From: a virus
DNA: 34,817 nucleotides
IMG/VR virus record: IMGVR_UViG_3300021376_000184
Coordinates: 1 to 34,817 of that record
Strand: one strand, 5' to 3'
Below are positions 12,890 to 19,730 of the stretch, in pieces. Within the stretch, counting starts at the first letter, position 1. Each line of letters begins with the position of its first letter. The notes under the pieces are model-generated. The model did no database searches and was not told the DNA's origin. It saw only the letters and a program-made list of their open reading frames with translations. Position numbers and translations under genes: made by a program.

Positions 12890-13795
12890 TCAGGCTTTGC
12901 AGAGCGCGGGCACCTCGTGGTTCGCGGTGAGAGGCGAGTGCCTCCGCACCACCTTGCCGGAGTCCCAGTTGTTGAATGCCGCGATGCTGTTCGAGAGGTG
13001 GATCACCGACGAACCGCCGCCGAGCTTCTGCCCGGACTTGATCATCCATGAGCGGAGGGCGAGTATCGGCGACGATGCCGAGAGGCCCTCGCCGGTTCCG
13101 AGCGCGGAGAAGAACTGCTCGATCCTCTCCCTGCTGTGGCCCTGCTTCTCTGCCATCATCGCGAGCGCGATCAGCGCCGTCCTGTTCCCGATGCCTCCCT
13201 GGTCGTAGACGATTCTCGCGAGCCTGAGCGCCCAGTCGATAGATTCGGTGTTCTCCTCCGTCCACTTGAGCACGTCCTGCCTCGTGACGAGACCGCGCGC
13301 CCTCTTCTCCAGCGGGTTCAGGCCCGCATCTATGACGGAGACAAGCCTCGCCGCCGGAGCTATCGCGGATCCGTTGGCGAACCCAGCGTGCGACAGCACG
13401 TCGTTAGGGGATCGCTTCAGCCCGGAGTCGATGACGGCGAACGCGTCCTCGGTCACGCCCGTCACGACGAGCTGCTGCTTGAGGGTTATGTTCGCCTCGA
13501 CGCATCCCTCGAGGCGGTGTTGGCCGTCTATGAGGACGCCACTTGTGTCGAACTTGATCGCCTCGCCGGTGCTCAGCCATTGCTTGCGCGACATCTCGTC
13601 GGCGAGCGTCTTCACCCTGTCGCGGCGCAGGCGCCTGTTGTTGGTGTTGAATGCCAGCATCTCTTTTGCGAGCTTCGGCGTTATGTCCATGAACGTCGCA
13701 GTCGGCTGCTTCGCCAGGAAGCGGTTCACCGGTGTCGGCGTTTCCTTCGCCTTTGCCGGGGTTTCATTGTTCTTTGGTTTCTGTTTCTTTTTCAT
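12890..13795 (-). CDS. ParB/sulfiredoxin-fold protein (301 aa)
   Basis: ATG at 13795 is selected because AGGAGG sits 5 bases upstream; an upstream in-frame GTG lies inside a repeat. After a Lys/Pro-rich N-terminus, residues ~35-110 form a ParB-like domain: ITPKLAKEMLAFNTNNRRL, LADEMSRKQWLSTGEAI, and the nucleotide-binding-type motif LIDGQHRLEGCVEA, followed by VVTGVTEDAFAVIDSG. The C-terminal ~170 residues are helical. Phage ParB-like proteins of this shape are common in actinophages; roles include CTP-dependent DNA binding or nuclease activity, unproven here. Confidence 0.85.
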   Translation of the reverse strand: MKKKQKPKNNETPAKAKETPTPVNRFLAKQPTATFMDITPKLAKEMLAFNTNNRRLRRDRVKTLADEMSRKQWLSTGEAIKFDTSGVLIDGQHRLEGCVEANITLKQQLVVTGVTEDAFAVIDSGLKRSPNDVLSHAGFANGSAIAPAARLVSVIDAGLNPLEKRARGLVTRQDVLKWTEENTESIDWALRLARIVYDQGGIGNRTALIALAMMAEKQGHSRERIEQFFSALGTGEGLSASSPILALRSWMIKSGQKLGGGSSVIHLSNSIAAFNNWDSGKVVRRHSPLTANHEVPALCKA

Positions 13796-13841
13796 AAGAC
13801 CTCCTAGTGTCTTTGTTTCCTTGACTATAACTGGGTGGGGG

Positions 13842-13859
13842 TCATCCTCCACCGTCAAT
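13842..13859 (-). repeat. ATTGACGGTGGAGGATGA repeat copy
   Basis: Exact consensus copy (minus sense) in the leader of the ParB-like gene, followed 12 bp later by TATAGT, which could serve as a -10. See the repeat family discussed for 6.8-8.7 kb. Confidence 0.7.
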
Positions 13860-13886
13860 CTGTAAAGGGTTTCGGCTTCTTATACC

Positions 13887-14192
13887 TCAGGGGTGTGACG
13901 TTTCATTTCCTGAGTTTTGTGCTGAGACTTCCGTCACGTCGTATTCAATGAGGCCATCGGCGTCTCTCTGGACCTCCCAGATTTCCTCGATGGCGGGCAG
14001 GTTCTCGCCGACCGGCTCGCGCACGTCCTCGGGGATCCAGCCAAGTATCAGCTGGTACACGTCGTCCCACGAGACCGGCTTGTCGGAGAACTCGGCCAAA
14101 GCCTCGGCCGCCTCCTCGACGTTGTAGGTCCACGTCCGGGAGACCCTCAGGTACTTGGGCGCCGGCGACCCGTCAGGCTTGGTCAGCGTCAT
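13887..14192 (-). CDS. Unknown protein (101 aa)
   Basis: ATG overlaps the previous stop (ATGA). The product begins MTLTKPDGSPAPKYLRVSRT, has an acidic helical middle (EEAAEALAEFSDKPVSWDDV), a WIPEDVREPVGE loop and a polar C-terminus. Last gene of a two- or three-gene minus unit. No family recognised. Confidence 0.7.
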   Translation of the reverse strand: MTLTKPDGSPAPKYLRVSRTWTYNVEEAAEALAEFSDKPVSWDDVYQLILGWIPEDVREPVGENLPAIEEIWEVQRDADGLIEYDVTEVSAQNSGNETSHP

Positions 14193-14587
14193 TTCGCGTC
14201 CTCTGGCTGCCACTCCCTCTCGGTGAGGCCCAGTATCTCGCACACGTTGTACGCCTCGTATGCCTCGGTCGGCTCGTCGCCCCAGGACATCCCGGCGGTG
14301 ATCGCGAACAGCCTGTCGTCGTCGATCACGAAGTACGAGCAGTCGCGGCGTTCGGCGTAGGCGAACACGGTGGCGATGCATTCCTTCAGGTATCCCTCGA
14401 CCTCGGCCCGTTCCTCGTCGGTCGGTTTTTCGTCGTCGATCCCGTTGAAGCGGCTGATGCCGGCCATTTCCTCGAGGTCCGTGATGACGTCCTTGAGTGG
14501 GCCGGCGGCGATGCGCTTGGCGTTCGCCTCGGCCTGCTCGCGCGTGAGTTTCATCTCGTTGATCGAGAAAATGAGGTCAGCGCCCAC
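14189..14587 (-). CDS. Unknown acidic protein (132 aa)
   Basis: GTG start sharing one base with the previous stop (TAGTG). Starts MGADLIFSINEMKLTREQA; the central part is Glu-rich and helical (DEERAEVEGYLKECIATVFA), followed by beta-type YFVIDDDRLFAITAG and a C-terminal ILGLTEREW. Co-translated with its neighbours. No known domain is visible. Confidence 0.72.
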   Translation of the reverse strand: MGADLIFSINEMKLTREQAEANAKRIAAGPLKDVITDLEEMAGISRFNGIDDEKPTDEERAEVEGYLKECIATVFAYAERRDCSYFVIDDDRLFAITAGMSWGDEPTEAYEAYNVCEILGLTEREWQPEDAK

Positions 14588-15003
14588 TAGATCGCCTCCT
14601 CGGGGACGCGACTGCGCCCCGCCATGAAGTCGTCGAATGAGCGCACGGCGACCACCGACCCCAGCGTATTTTCACCCTCGGCGAAATGCACGTAGTCGAA
14701 CTCCGTCACGGTCTTGTCGGACCAGTTCACCAGGAATGCGCCGTACTCGACGTGCGTGAGGCAGCATGGCCCGGCTTCGATGCCGAAGCCCGTCTCTTCC
14801 TTCCAGCCGTCGCCGACGATGTTGGAGATGGCGATGCGGGTGGCGTACGTCGGGTCTTGCCAGCGAGGGCGCGCGGCCTCAATCGCTCGCCCGATCTCGC
14901 CGTGACGGTCGGAGCCGCCCCAATGCGAGTAGAGCCACACCCTTCGCTCCGCGTTGTCTGTTTCGTCGAAGCCCGTGAACCCGACGCAGTATCTGTCTCC
15001 CAT
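14587..15003 (-). CDS. Unknown protein, operon head (138 aa)
   Basis: ATG at 15003 with TAAGGAGG upstream. Sequence features: GDRYCVGFTGFD at the N-terminus, VWLYSHWGGSDRHG, PRWQDPTYATRIAISN, GFGIEAGPCCLTHVEYG and a C-terminal FDDFMAGR. Aromatic and Gly-rich beta-type composition suggests a compact globular domain; not recognised. Driven by a P-type promoter and co-translated with two following genes. Confidence 0.75.
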   Translation of the reverse strand: MGDRYCVGFTGFDETDNAERRVWLYSHWGGSDRHGEIGRAIEAARPRWQDPTYATRIAISNIVGDGWKEETGFGIEAGPCCLTHVEYGAFLVNWSDKTVTEFDYVHFAEGENTLGSVVAVRSFDDFMAGRSRVPEEAI

Positions 15004-15031
15004 GTGTGCCTCCTTAGGCGTTGATGATTTC

Positions 15032-15062
15032 AATGTACCGATGGCGAATCCATCGGCGCACC
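15032..15062 (-). promoter_or_regulatory. P-type promoter
   Basis: Box TGCGCCGATGGATTC, 8-bp spacer, -10 TACATT. It begins a few bases after the stop of the 57-aa gene and drives the 138-aa gene group. Confidence 0.75.
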
Positions 15063-15065
15063 GGG

Positions 15066-15239
15066 TTAGAACTCGCTCTCCAGCTCGGCCTCAGCCTCGA
15101 ACTTGCCCAGGTCCCAGCCGTAGTAATCGAGTATCTGTTTGACGGCGACGTCGATCGCCTGCTCGTCGTCGTCGGCCTCGACGTGGGTCTGCAGCGTGAC
15201 GTAGTCGCCGGCGAACTTGACGGTGAAGTTGTCGCTCAT
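15066..15239 (-). CDS. Small acidic protein (57 aa)
   Basis: ATG overlaps the previous stop (ATGA). The product is MSDNFTVKFAGDYV followed by an acidic helix (ADDDEQAIDVAVKQIL) and a Glu-rich C-terminus. Beta-alpha pattern without recognisable motif; very acidic, so a DNA-mimic or inhibitor role is conceivable but unsupported. Second gene of a P-type promoter unit. Confidence 0.68.
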   Translation of the reverse strand: MSDNFTVKFAGDYVTLQTHVEADDDEQAIDVAVKQILDYYGWDLGKFEAEAELESEF

Positions 15240-15493
15240 GCGCGGTCCCACGATCTCCCGGAGAGGAGCCCAGCGAAGTCGTTGGGCCAGCCGATCTTGT
15301 CGTTGAGCCAACGCTCGCTGTCGTAGTGCTGCGTCTCGCAGTCGCGGAATGTCTTGGATGCGATGGTCTTGTTCTTGTCGAGATCGCGGAGGACGACCTT
15401 GAGCCGTCCGTCCGCGCTCTCGAAGACTTGCAGGTACTTGCCGTTGCTGGAGCAACCCAGCACTAGCCCGAACTCAAGTTGCGTTGTGGTCAT
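15236..15493 (-). CDS. Unknown protein (85 aa)
   Basis: Leader of only ~4 bases may separate the predicted transcript start from the ATG, and no strong ribosome site is seen. The product has beta strands LEFGLVLGC, YLQVFES, RLKVVLRDL and a polar C-terminus with Trp pairs (RWLNDKIGW). Not recognised. Head of a two-gene unit under a P-type promoter. Confidence 0.7.
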   Translation of the reverse strand: MTTTQLEFGLVLGCSSNGKYLQVFESADGRLKVVLRDLDKNKTIASKTFRDCETQHYDSERWLNDKIGWPNDFAGLLSGRSWDRA

Positions 15494-15497
15494 GGCG

Positions 15498-15785
15498 TCA
15501 GGCTACGACCGACGAATCCTTCGGCGCGCCGACCTCGCCACCAGCAATTTTGGTGAACGAGTGGGCAGGTCGAATTATCCGGGCGATAGCCGACCCGATG
15601 CTCTCGGCCGACAAGACCTCGCGCATGGTGGATACCTTGACGTTGTGGTAGGCGTATGAGCCGCCACTCTTGAATGTCACGACGAGCGTGCCCGCCGTGT
15701 CGAGGTCGTCGTACCTTGCTCCGACTGCCTCGAACCTCAGCGACTCTATGGCCGCCGAGTTGATTTCCGCTATGTTGATGTTCAT
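15498..15785 (-). CDS. KTSC-domain protein (95 aa)
   Basis: ATG at 15785 preceded by GGAGG. Residues ~10-75 match the KTSC domain layout: IESLRFEAVGARYDDLDTAG, LVVTFKSGGSYAYHNVKVS, then VLSAESIGSAIARII. KTSC domains are small, widespread in phages and bacteria, sometimes fused to replication or recombination proteins; the function is unclear. The C-terminal ~12 residues (GAPKDSSVVA) are encoded by the next P-type promoter, outside the domain, and are probably functionally unconstrained. Confidence 0.82.
   Translation of the reverse strand: MNINIAEINSAAIESLRFEAVGARYDDLDTAGTLVVTFKSGGSYAYHNVKVSTMREVLSAESIGSAIARIIRPAHSFTKIAGGEVGAPKDSSVVA
15500..15530 (-). promoter_or_regulatory. P-type promoter inside the end of the KTSC gene
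   Basis: Box GCGCGCCGAAGGATTC, 8-bp spacer, -10 TAGCCT. The whole element is coding for the C-terminus of the preceding gene (GAPKDSSVVA). Confidence 0.78.
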
Positions 15786-15802
15786 TTTTACCTCCGACCC
15801 TA

Positions 15803-15833
15803 AGTATGTCGGCCCCTCATCCTTCGGCGCACC
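15803..15833 (-). promoter_or_regulatory. P-type promoter (left half of divergent pair)
   Basis: Box TGCGCCGAAGGATGA, 8-bp spacer, -10 CATACT. It drives the KTSC gene and lies 5 bp from an opposite-facing copy. Confidence 0.8.
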
Positions 15834-15838
15834 CCCGA

Positions 15839-15869
15839 GGCGCGCCGATGGATTACGGTCCTGCATACT
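15839..15869 (+). promoter_or_regulatory. P-type promoter (right half of divergent pair)
   Basis: Box GCGCGCCGATGGATTA, 8-bp spacer, -10 CATACT, 6 bp before the ATG of the next gene, so the leader is extremely short or absent. Confidence 0.8.
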
Positions 15870-15875
15870 GACGGT

Positions 15876-16355
15876 ATGGAAAAACAGATCGTTATGACAT
15901 TCTCTATCACCGACCCAGACCTGGACGGCGAGGACCTCTTTGAGCAGGTGCAGATGCTCATGTATGAGGAGTTCCACGAGCGGGCCGACGTCTTCTACGG
16001 CTCGCCAGACGAGCTGATAAGCGGCGACGAGCTCGCCGAGGGGGAGATCGGAAAGCTGTTGGCCGGCGACAAGTTTCGGCAACTGTTCGACAACCGGTTC
16101 ATCATCAGCATGACCCCCGCCGACCTGAGGAACGAGGTCGCCGAGATCTTGGCGCTGCACCCGGACCACGAGGAAGCTTCGTGGTGGGGCGGCGCGAGCG
16201 AGGAGGAGTACGAGCGGCTCGCTTGGTCCATGATGAACGACGACTACCTATGGGAAGTGTGGCGCGAGTGCCTCTACGACTCGCTGCACAAAGAGATGCG
16301 CGAGTGCCAGAAGCGTCGCGAGGCGGCGGAGGGCGAACCTGCGCCGAAGGATTAA
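15876..16355 (+). CDS. Unknown acidic protein (159 aa)
   Basis: The ATG lies only 6 bp after the -10, suggesting a leaderless transcript. The protein is acidic and helical: MEKQIVMTFSITDPDLDG, then EDLFEQVQMLMYEEFHERAD, a middle with LLAGDKFRQLFDNRFI, and Trp-rich EEASWWGGASEEEYERLAWS. The final PAPKD residues coincide with the next P-type promoter. No known domain; the strong acidity is shared with several neighbours. Confidence 0.75.
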   Translation: MEKQIVMTFSITDPDLDGEDLFEQVQMLMYEEFHERADVFYGSPDELISGDELAEGEIGKLLAGDKFRQLFDNRFIISMTPADLRNEVAEILALHPDHEEASWWGGASEEEYERLAWSMMNDDYLWEVWRECLYDSLHKEMRECQKRREAAEGEPAPKD

Positions 16356-16368
16356 CGGTAGGTACTCT
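16339..16368 (+). promoter_or_regulatory. P-type promoter overlapping a stop codon
   Basis: Box TGCGCCGAAGGATTA, 8-bp spacer, -10 TACTCT. The box encodes APKD-stop of the preceding gene, so stop codon and promoter are fused. Confidence 0.78.
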
Positions 16369-16377
16369 GATATCGCC

Positions 16378-16743
16378 ATGAAAACACAAAACGACTACGC
16401 ACCCCACGACCCCGACAACTTGACGGAGGGCTTCGCCGCCGTCACCGAGTACCTCGAGGACGCGGTCCTCATCGCTTGGGATACCTGCCACAAGATCTAC
16501 CTCGCGATGGATCAGACCGAGGCCGACTTCTTCCGGGAGAGCTACGCGCCCGACGTCGTCGAGGGACGCTTCACGGAGGGCGGCAAGTCGCCCGACGAGC
16601 TCGACGAGATCATCGACGGCTGGTGGGACGCTTCCTGCCCGCTCCGCTTCGTTCAGGCCGTCTGGCACAACGAGCAAGACCCGAACGCTGGCTTCGTCCA
16701 GTTGGTCTCGCAGTTCGCTGGCGAGGGCGAGGACGACGAATGA
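16378..16743 (+). CDS. Acidic protein, paralogue of the gene at 28308-28694 (121 aa)
   Basis: Shares with the 28.3-kb protein the frame 'DYxxHDxxNLxEGxAAxxEyxEDAxLIAxDxCHKIYLAMDxxxAxxFR', a central loop, and 'NAVWxNExDPNAGFVxL'. The exact shared words include CHKIYLAMD and DPNAGFV. Length and acidity also agree. The family is not recognised; CHKIYLAMD and the conserved Cys/His might mark an active or binding site. It starts 10 bp after its -10. Duplicate copies at opposite ends of the accessory region suggest dosage or divergent roles. Confidence 0.78.
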   Translation: MKTQNDYAPHDPDNLTEGFAAVTEYLEDAVLIAWDTCHKIYLAMDQTEADFFRESYAPDVVEGRFTEGGKSPDELDEIIDGWWDASCPLRFVQAVWHNEQDPNAGFVQLVSQFAGEGEDDE

Positions 16744-16931
16744 AGCCCGACAAGATGAAGCGCGGCACCATCGTGCTCATCGACGGCGAGCCGTGCGGCC
16801 TCACCGGCAGGCCCAAGAGGGCCATCGACGGCACCTGGATCGTGTTCCACGAGAACCTCGCCACCGGCGAGAACACCTACGTCTATCTCACCGATGCCGA
16901 GCTCGCCGACGCATCGGCGGCGGCGAAGTGA
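16740..16931 (+). CDS. Small beta-rich protein (63 aa)
   Basis: ATG overlaps the previous stop (ATGA). Product: basic start MKPDKMKRGTIVLIDGEPCG, then TGRPKRAIDGTWIVFHENLA and YVYLTDAELADA. The beta pattern 'G-T-I-V-L-I-D-G-E-P...W-I-V-F' looks like a small SH3-like or KOW-like barrel. Function unknown. Its stop codon overlaps the next promoter box. Confidence 0.7.
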   Translation: MKPDKMKRGTIVLIDGEPCGLTGRPKRAIDGTWIVFHENLATGENTYVYLTDAELADASAAAK

Positions 16932-16960
16932 TGCGCCGACAGATTCAGGCCCGATAAGTT
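16931..16960 (+). promoter_or_regulatory. P-type promoter
   Basis: Divergent member: box TGCGCCGACAGATTC, 8-bp spacer, -10 TAAGTT. It directly follows a stop codon and precedes the MGLDMYL gene. Confidence 0.68.
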
Positions 16961-16988
16961 AATAGCAACTACAAAAGGAGAATTAGTT

Positions 16989-17456
16989 ATGGGATTAGAC
17001 ATGTATCTTACGGCCAAGAAGTACCACTCGAACGCCGATTGGCGCCCGGAGAGCGAGAAGGCCGAGTTCGGCCGCCTCAAGCAGTCGTCGGGCGTCGCGA
17101 CGGTCCTCGATGCGGTGGAACTGCCGTTCATCTACGTCGAGGTCAGCGTCGGCTATTGGCGCAAGGTGAACGCGATCCACTCATGGTTCGTGGACAATTG
17201 CCAGGGCGGCGAGGACGATTGCCGCACCGCCTACGTCTCGCGGGAGCAACTGCAGGAACTGAAGGAAGTGTGCGAGAAGGTCATCGCCAACACGAAGGAC
17301 GCCGAGGAGCTGTTGCCGACCCAAGAGGGGTTCTTCTTCGGCGGCACGGAATACGACGAGTACTACTTCGAGAGCCTGAAGGAGACTGTAGGGATCTTGG
17401 ACCGAGCCCTCGCCATGCCCGACGAGTGGGAGTTCGAGTACCACGCGTCTTGGTGA
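16989..17456 (+). CDS. MGLDMYL-type conserved protein (155 aa)
   Basis: AAAAGGAG precedes the ATG. Motifs: MGLDMYLTAKKY, VEVSVGYWRKVNAIHSWFV, CRTAYVSREQLQELKEVC, ELLPTQEGFFFGGTEYDEYY, LKETVGILDRAL and a final YHASW. This exact order is familiar from many phage and bacterial hypothetical proteins beginning MGLDMYL; I know of no assigned function. Conserved Trp, Arg, His and Cys (YWRK, IHSWF, DDC) look like a ligand pocket. Confidence 0.83.
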   Translation: MGLDMYLTAKKYHSNADWRPESEKAEFGRLKQSSGVATVLDAVELPFIYVEVSVGYWRKVNAIHSWFVDNCQGGEDDCRTAYVSREQLQELKEVCEKVIANTKDAEELLPTQEGFFFGGTEYDEYYFESLKETVGILDRALAMPDEWEFEYHASW

Positions 17457-17461
17457 CCGGG

Positions 17462-17490
17462 TTGCCGCTCGCGAGTGCGGGCGGTAGCAT
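17462..17490 (+). promoter_or_regulatory. Sigma70-like promoter
   Basis: TTGCCG (17462-17467), exactly 17 bp, TAGCAT (17485-17490), starting 6 bp after the preceding stop. It is not of the P type, so the 17.5-kb gene may be under different control. Confidence 0.55.
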
Positions 17491-17516
17491 TCAAGTATCC
17501 CAAAGGAGGGATTAAA

Positions 17517-17963
17517 GTGAAAAAGAAAATATCAAAAGTACAGATGTGGCCCGTCTACCAATACGGCGACCACCCGAAGGGCACGGCGACGATCGGCGAG
17601 ATGGCCGGCGCGCTGATGCACGGCAACCCCGCGACTAAGGTCATGAGGCTCAACAACGGCCTCAGGACCAGCTCGGCCAACCCGCCGCAGCCCGTCGCCA
17701 TAGTCTCCGGCAAGGTGGGCGGCCTCAGCTTCATCTACAGCGTGGCCGACGTCGTCAGGTGGCGCAAGGAGCACATCGCCCAGCAGGCGAGCAAGCGCGA
17801 GCAGATCATGCAGAGGGCCGAGGCGAAGGCCGAGCACGCCAAGAGGCGTCAGGCGGCGGCCAAGAGGGCCTCGAGCGACGCGAAGGACGCGAGGACCCGC
17901 TACCGCAAGTACGAGAGGATGCGCGACCACGCCGACAGGATCAACTCGAGAGAGGTCATCTAG
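17517..17963 (+). CDS. Unknown basic protein with C-terminal coiled coil (148 aa)
   Basis: GTG at 17517 chosen because AAAGGAGG lies 7 bases upstream. N-terminal ~75 residues contain QYGDHPKGTATIGEMAGALM, HGNPATKVMRLNNGL and FIYSVADVVRWRKEH, which could be a small helix-turn-helix-like domain that recognises a start of chain or DNA. The C-terminal ~65 residues are a long Ala/Lys/Arg/Glu helix (coiled coil). A DNA-binding role is plausible. Its own sigma70-like promoter precedes it. Confidence 0.72.
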   Translation: MKKKISKVQMWPVYQYGDHPKGTATIGEMAGALMHGNPATKVMRLNNGLRTSSANPPQPVAIVSGKVGGLSFIYSVADVVRWRKEHIAQQASKREQIMQRAEAKAEHAKRRQAAAKRASSDAKDARTRYRKYERMRDHADRINSREVI

Positions 17964-17971
17964 TCAGGGCC

Positions 17972-17989
17972 TCATCCACCACCGTCAAT
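17972..17989 (-). repeat. ATTGACGGTGGTGGATGA repeat copy (isolated)
   Basis: A copy of the gene-junction repeat, minus sense, 9 bp after a plus-strand stop. No minus-strand gene follows it, so here it is out of context, perhaps a relic of a rearrangement. Confidence 0.65.
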
Positions 17990-18028
17990 CCGAAAACCAC
18001 GCCCCCCGACCCGGCCACGTCCGAGAGG

Positions 18029-18394
18029 ATGCGCCGGGTCAAAACCAGGGGCACGGGGCCGGAATTGAGGGCTCGCCGGGCGGCGAGGAGGGCCAAGATC
18101 CGTTTCACCACGAGGACCAAGGGGTTGCCGGGCAGTCCCGATCTTCTCCTGCCCGATCGCCGCGTCGCGGTGTTCGTGAACGGGTGCTTCTGGCACGGCT
18201 GCCCGAGGTGCTTCAGGCCGCCCAAGCGCAACCGGGCGTGGTGGGTCGCGAAGGTCGAGCGCAACCGCCGCAGGGATCGCCGGGCATCCGACCGGCTCCG
18301 GCGGCTCGGCTACTCGGTGGTGACGCTGATGGAGCACGACGACGACCGGCGCATGCAGTCCCGTATCGCGTCGGCCGGCAGGGGGCGGGGCTAG
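18029..18394 (+). CDS. vsr: Vsr-like very-short-patch repair endonuclease (121 aa)
   Basis: Contains the Vsr core: SERMRRVKTRGTGPELRAR near the start, GLPGSPDLLLPDRRVAVFVNG (Asp of PDL is the catalytic position), GCFWHGCPRC (His and two Cys for the zinc site), then WWVAKVERNRRRDRRA and VVTLMEHD. Vsr enzymes nick beside T:G mismatches made by deamination of 5-methylcytosine. The best start is uncertain: ATG 18029 removes part of the usual N-terminus and its AGAGG is too close; the frame is open upstream without a start codon. No cytosine methyltransferase lies in the window. Very Arg-rich. Confidence 0.82.
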   Translation: MRRVKTRGTGPELRARRAARRAKIRFTTRTKGLPGSPDLLLPDRRVAVFVNGCFWHGCPRCFRPPKRNRAWWVAKVERNRRRDRRASDRLRRLGYSVVTLMEHDDDRRMQSRIASAGRGRG

Positions 18395-18750
18395 AGGCGC
18401 GAGATCCGGGACAGCCGCTCGAGCAGGCCGCGCCGCTTGCGCTTGGCCTTCTTCGCCGGGTGTCTCTTGCGGCTTGCGGATTCCCCGCCGCTCTTCGTCT
18501 CGCGCTCGATCGACCTGAGCCAGTTCGACATCTGGTCGGTCATGCGGGATTCCAGCCTGCGCTGCGCGCCGTCCATCTTGTCGCTCACGTACCAGATGAG
18601 CTCGAGCTCTTGGTTGTCCCTGGGCGTGCGCATCTCGCGCAGCTCCTCCTGCCGGATGGAGAGGGCCACGAGCGCCGTCTCGAGTTCGTCGTAGGTGAGG
18701 TCCACCAACTCGGTGTCGGGCTTGCGAATCCGGTTGTTGGCCTTGCCCAT
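18391..18750 (-). CDS. Unknown protein with basic C-terminus (119 aa)
   Basis: ATG at 18750 (a GTG two codons upstream is possible); a TAATAT -10-like hexamer ends only ~10 bases before, so the leader is very short. The product is helical: ELVDLTYDELETALVALSIR, an acidic region, NWLRSIERETKSG and a Lys/Arg-rich tail (RKRHPAKKAKRKRR). Likely nucleic-acid associated. It overlaps the Vsr stop by 4 bases, convergent. Confidence 0.68.
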   Translation of the reverse strand: MGKANNRIRKPDTELVDLTYDELETALVALSIRQEELREMRTPRDNQELELIWYVSDKMDGAQRRLESRMTDQMSNWLRSIERETKSGGESASRKRHPAKKAKRKRRGLLERLSRISRL

Positions 18751-18782
18751 CGCCACATATTACCACCGATAGGATGAGCGAC

Positions 18783-19121
18783 ATGGGATACTCGACAATC
18801 AACCGCGTCGCCTACGGGGGGATCGGCTACAAAATACTCAACTACGCGAAGTTCAGGTCGCGCCGGGGCGACGGCTTCACGTCCGGCGACTACATGCTTT
18901 TCTCGAACCACCAGTACAAGAGGTGCGATGTGGACAGATGCATAAGCGGGCTCCTGCGCAACGGCCACCTGAGGCTCCTCGACGACGGCCGCGCCTTCTT
19001 CGTCGACACCGGCGTGCTGACGAGGCTCGATCTGGCCTACAAGGAGAGGCGTATGAACCGCTACCTCGACGACGATGCAGACGATCTCGGGCTCGCCGGC
19101 GACCTAGACGTCGAACCCTGA
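18783..19121 (+). CDS. Possible winged-helix protein (112 aa)
   Basis: ATG 18783 is favoured by AGGA 8 bases upstream; ATG 18774 would add three residues. Contains FTSGDYMLFSNHQYKRCDVD, RCISGLLRNGHLRLLDDGRAF and FVDTGVLTRLD, a helix, helix, then beta-wing pattern like winged-helix regulators, with an acidic C-terminus. Divergently transcribed from the neighbouring basic protein. Role inferred only. Confidence 0.65.
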   Translation: MGYSTINRVAYGGIGYKILNYAKFRSRRGDGFTSGDYMLFSNHQYKRCDVDRCISGLLRNGHLRLLDDGRAFFVDTGVLTRLDLAYKERRMNRYLDDDADDLGLAGDLDVEP

Positions 19122-19128
19122 GGCCCGG

Positions 19129-19608
19129 CTAGGACGCTCCCCTGTCGCTCCGCCTGTCGTCCTTCGGGTTGCGCGCCTCCCACTTGCCGCGCCCGATCGG
19201 CCTGAAGTGCCCGGTCGTCTTGGCCCAGTTCGCTATCGCGCCGGCGGACAACCCCGACGCATCCGTCAGGTCCTTCGTGGAGAACTCCCCGTAGATGTTG
19301 CCGCTCGAGAGGGACACGAGCTTCGCGTATCGGTCCTTCCGGCGCACCGTGTCGGCCTCGGGCTCGGCGGCCCCGACAAGTTTCTCGACGACGGTCGGCA
19401 TCACGTTGTGGTACGCGAGGAGCGCCCTCATCGTGCCGACTCGGTCCCAGCCGGCGATGCAGTACATCGCCCGGACCTCCTCGCTCATCTCGAGCTCGAC
19501 GTCGCGCGGGATCGCGCTGTAGCCCCCGAACCTCTCGGCGGCCTCGCGCCAGATCTTGCGGTGGTGCTCCTCGACCTGCGTCTCGGTCATCCTCGTGCCC
19601 ACCATCAT
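19129..19608 (-). CDS. Helix-turn-helix-type protein (159 aa)
   Basis: ATG at 19608 overlaps the preceding stop (TGATG). The N-terminal two thirds are helical (VEEHHRKIWREAAERFGGY, VRAMYCIAGWDRVGTMRALL). The C-terminus has a helix-turn-helix with wing-like end: FSTKDLTDASGLSAGAIANW then GHFRPIGRGKWEARN. Likely a sequence-specific DNA-binding regulator. Last gene of a three-gene minus unit under a P-type promoter. Confidence 0.72.
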   Translation of the reverse strand: MMVGTRMTETQVEEHHRKIWREAAERFGGYSAIPRDVELEMSEEVRAMYCIAGWDRVGTMRALLAYHNVMPTVVEKLVGAAEPEADTVRRKDRYAKLVSLSSGNIYGEFSTKDLTDASGLSAGAIANWAKTTGHFRPIGRGKWEARNPKDDRRSDRGAS

Positions 19609-19730
19609 CGCGCCCTAGACGGGTGCCGGCGACGGGCGAGCTCGCGCCCGTCCTGATCGGCGGTCTCCTTGATGAGGAGCGCGAAGGTGGCCGCGAAGGC
19701 GGCGATGGCGACGGCTAGGACGATGTTCAT
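19605..19730 (-). CDS. Tiny single-pass membrane protein (41 aa)
   Basis: ATG overlaps the preceding stop (ATGA) and its own stop overlaps the next start (TGATG), so it is fully coupled in both directions. One hydrophobic segment MNIVLAVAIAAFAATFALLI then a polar, Arg-rich tail. Function unknown; one of several tiny membrane proteins in the window. Confidence 0.65.
   Translation of the reverse strand: MNIVLAVAIAAFAATFALLIKETADQDGRELARRRHPSRAR

Noticed and set aside
17956-18264. Minus-strand frame opposite the Vsr-like gene
   Set aside because: Out-of-frame shadow; Vsr motifs on the plus strand are clear.
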